In this document: piece after piece, positions 6,403 through 7,027 of the stretch
Position numbering within the stretch: the stretch's first letter is position 1
Layout of the letters: each line of letters begins with the position of its first letter
Assembly (NCBI GenBank): GCA_029863355.1
Contig: JAOTVO010000136.1
Coordinates: 1-7,027, forward strand
Direction of reading: 5' to 3'
Origin: Candidatus Krumholzibacteriia bacterium
GTDB lineage: Bacteria > Krumholzibacteriota > Krumholzibacteria > WVZY01 > JAKEHA01
Length of the DNA: 7,027 bases
The notes under the pieces: model-generated
Database searches by the model: none
Told to the model about the DNA's origin: nothing
What the model saw: the letters and a program-made list of their open reading frames with translations, nothing else
Position numbers and translations under genes: made by a program

Positions 6403-6431
6403 TTGAACGCCGCGCTCGCCTGTGCTAGAGT
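6403..6431 (+). promoter_or_regulatory. Extended -10 promoter of the cystathionine beta-synthase-type gene
   Basis: TTGAAC at 6403-6408 (4 of 6) is separated by 17 bases from TAGAGT at 6426-6431 (4 of 6). TG at 6423-6424 makes an extended -10. The same TAGAGT hexamer is used before HU. The predicted transcription start is near 6438, giving a leader of about 98 bases before the ATG at 6536. Confidence 0.5.
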
Positions 6432-6446
6432 GGGTCGGGCACGCCG

Positions 6447-6539
6447 ATGACCCATCGCTTCCGCCCATACCAACCCCATTGCCCGGAACCGAAGGAGGAC
6501 GAATCGCGCCGGCGCCGGCGCGGTTCTTCGATATCATGA
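6447..6539 (+). CDS. Possible 30-residue leader ORF, ATGA-overlapping the PLP enzyme gene
   Basis: An ATG at 6447 opens a 30-codon frame that ends at TGA 6537-6539, overlapping the next ATG (6536) as ATGA. The peptide is Pro-rich, has one Cys codon at residue 12 (P-H-C-P), a K-E-D-E segment and a run of five Arg from the palindromic GC repeat. It starts about nine bases after the predicted transcription start and has no clear Shine-Dalgarno. The overlap could supply the missing initiation signal of the downstream gene by coupling. A chance ORF is also quite possible, so this is a proposal. Confidence 0.3.
   Translation: MTHRFRPYQPHCPEPKEDESRRRRRGSSIS
6491..6499 (+). promoter_or_regulatory. 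Displaced Shine-Dalgarno-like site
   Basis: GAAGGAGGA is a strong ribosome-binding sequence but lies 36 bases before the ATG at 6536. No ATG, GTG or TTG lies at normal distance downstream of it. It falls inside the possible leader ORF and just before the palindrome at 6505-6522. Confidence 0.35.
6505..6522 (+). repeat. Perfect 18-base GC palindrome in the leader
   Basis: CGCGCCGGCGCCGGCGCG is its own reverse complement. In RNA it can form a seven-pair stem with a four-base loop between the displaced ribosome site and the start codon. It may act as a leader hairpin or a protein site on DNA. Confidence 0.6.
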
Positions 6540-7027
6540 GCGACCGACGCGAGAGAATGAAGTACGTCGAGAACGTGCTGGAGACGATCGGCGACACGCC
6601 GCTCGTCAAGCTCAACAAAGTCGCCGCGGGCGTGGCGCCAACGATCCTGGCCAAGGTGGAGTTCTTCAATCCCGGCGGGAGCGTGAAGGATCGAATCGGC
6701 ATAAACATCATGAAGGACGAGATCGCCAAGGGCAATCTCAAGCCGGGGGGGACCATCGTCGAGTGCACGTCGGGCAACACCGGGTGCGGGCTCGCGCTGG
6801 CCGCCGCTGTCATGGGATACAAGGCCGTCTTCACCATGCCCGACAAGATGAGCGTGGAGAAGATCCGGTTGCTCAGGGCCTACGGCGCCGAGGTGGTCAT
6901 ATGCCCGACCGCCGTGCCCGCCGATTCGCCCGAGAGCTACTACTCGGTGGCGCGCCGCATCGCCGCCGAGAGGCCGAACGCCGTACTCGCCAACCAGTAT
7001 TTCAACCCGCTCAACCCCGAGGCGCAC
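6536..7027 (+). CDS. cbs: Cystathionine beta-synthase / cysteine synthase family PLP enzyme (3' truncated)
   Basis: The first 164 codons are present and the gene runs off the right edge. The start of the fold II PLP domain is unmistakable. E-T-I-G-D-T-P-L-V-K-L lies at residues 16-26. F-F-N-P-G-G-S-V-K-D-R follows at 43-53, with Lys51 as the PLP Schiff-base lysine. The substrate/phosphate loop C-T-S-G-N-T-G is at 77-83. M-P-D-K-M-S-x-E-K and L-L-R-A-Y-G-A-E-V-V come next. The segment D-S-P-E-S-Y-Y-S-V-A and the later N-Q-Y-F-N-P-L-N-P-E-A-H resemble cystathionine beta-synthase more than CysK. Expected reaction: beta-replacement on serine (or O-acetylserine) with homocysteine or sulfide, in the cytoplasm. 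Cys77 and Cys84 flank the T-S-G-N-T-G loop, where Ala or Pro and Val or Ile are usual. ATG 6536 is used for the ATGA overlap; ATG 6557 (M-K-Y-V-E-N), nearer the conserved core, is an equally possible start. C-terminal CBS regulatory domains cannot be judged. Confidence 0.9.
   Translation, partial: MSDRRERMKYVENVLETIGDTPLVKLNKVAAGVAPTILAKVEFFNPGGSVKDRIGINIMKDEIAKGNLKPGGTIVECTSGNTGCGLALAAAVMGYKAVFTMPDKMSVEKIRLLRAYGAEVVICPTAVPADSPESYYSVARRIAAERPNAVLANQYFNPLNPEAH

Noticed and set aside
4528..6846. Long minus-strand open frame (772 codons)
   Set aside because: It is antisense to the peptidase and PLP-enzyme genes, is rich in Arg/Val/His/Pro typical of GC-rich shadow frames, and shows no domain motif.
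1..7027. tRNA, rRNA, CRISPR array, insertion sequence or attachment site
   Set aside because: No cloverleaf, regularly spaced repeats, transposase motifs or terminal inverted repeats were seen on either strand by eye.

Overview
The window is high-GC bacterial DNA with every convincing gene on the + strand. It probably comes from a Gram-negative member of the FCB-like phyla (Eisenbacteria or Gemmatimonadota type). The reasons are an LptD outer-membrane barrel, a secreted protein ending in a FlgD/T9SS-like sorting module, and the GC-rich composition. The taxon is an inference. Two genes run off the edges: lptD at the left and a cystathionine beta-synthase-type gene at the right. There is no gene-free stretch longer than 300 bases.

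Layout: (1) 3-1238, C-terminal part of an LptD-like LPS-assembly barrel. (2) 1297-1705, a complete HU-family transcription unit with promoter, perfect Shine-Dalgarno, CDS and rho-independent terminator. (3) 1752-3986, and probably on to 6366, a likely operon with its own promoter: a predicted selenoprotein (1790-3211), an unrecognised exported protein overlapping it by 38 bases (3174-3986), and a secreted zinc-peptidase-like protein (4003-6366). (4) 6403-7027, a new promoter, a leader with a possible 30-codon ORF, and the start of a PLP enzyme of the cystathionine beta-synthase/cysteine synthase family.

The main discovery is at 1928-1930. An in-frame TGA interrupts what is otherwise one continuous reading frame encoding a signal peptide, a 5'-nucleotidase/metallophosphoesterase-like domain and a four-CXXCH cytochrome c554-like domain. 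The TGA falls in a P-C-G-x motif where relatives, as I recall them, have Cys (P-C-G-C followed by a G-G-x-A-R-R segment). It is followed 19 nt later by the GGUU loop of a hairpin that closely resembles the E. coli fdhF SECIS. I read it as selenocysteine at residue 47. A conventional gene caller would split this gene and lose the signal peptide and the Sec. The metallophosphoesterase motifs are degenerate and the domain is fused to a tetraheme tail, so a periplasmic redox role is more plausible than simple nucleotide hydrolysis. No selenium-insertion genes (selA, selB, selC, selD) lie in the window, so the claim needs the rest of the genome.
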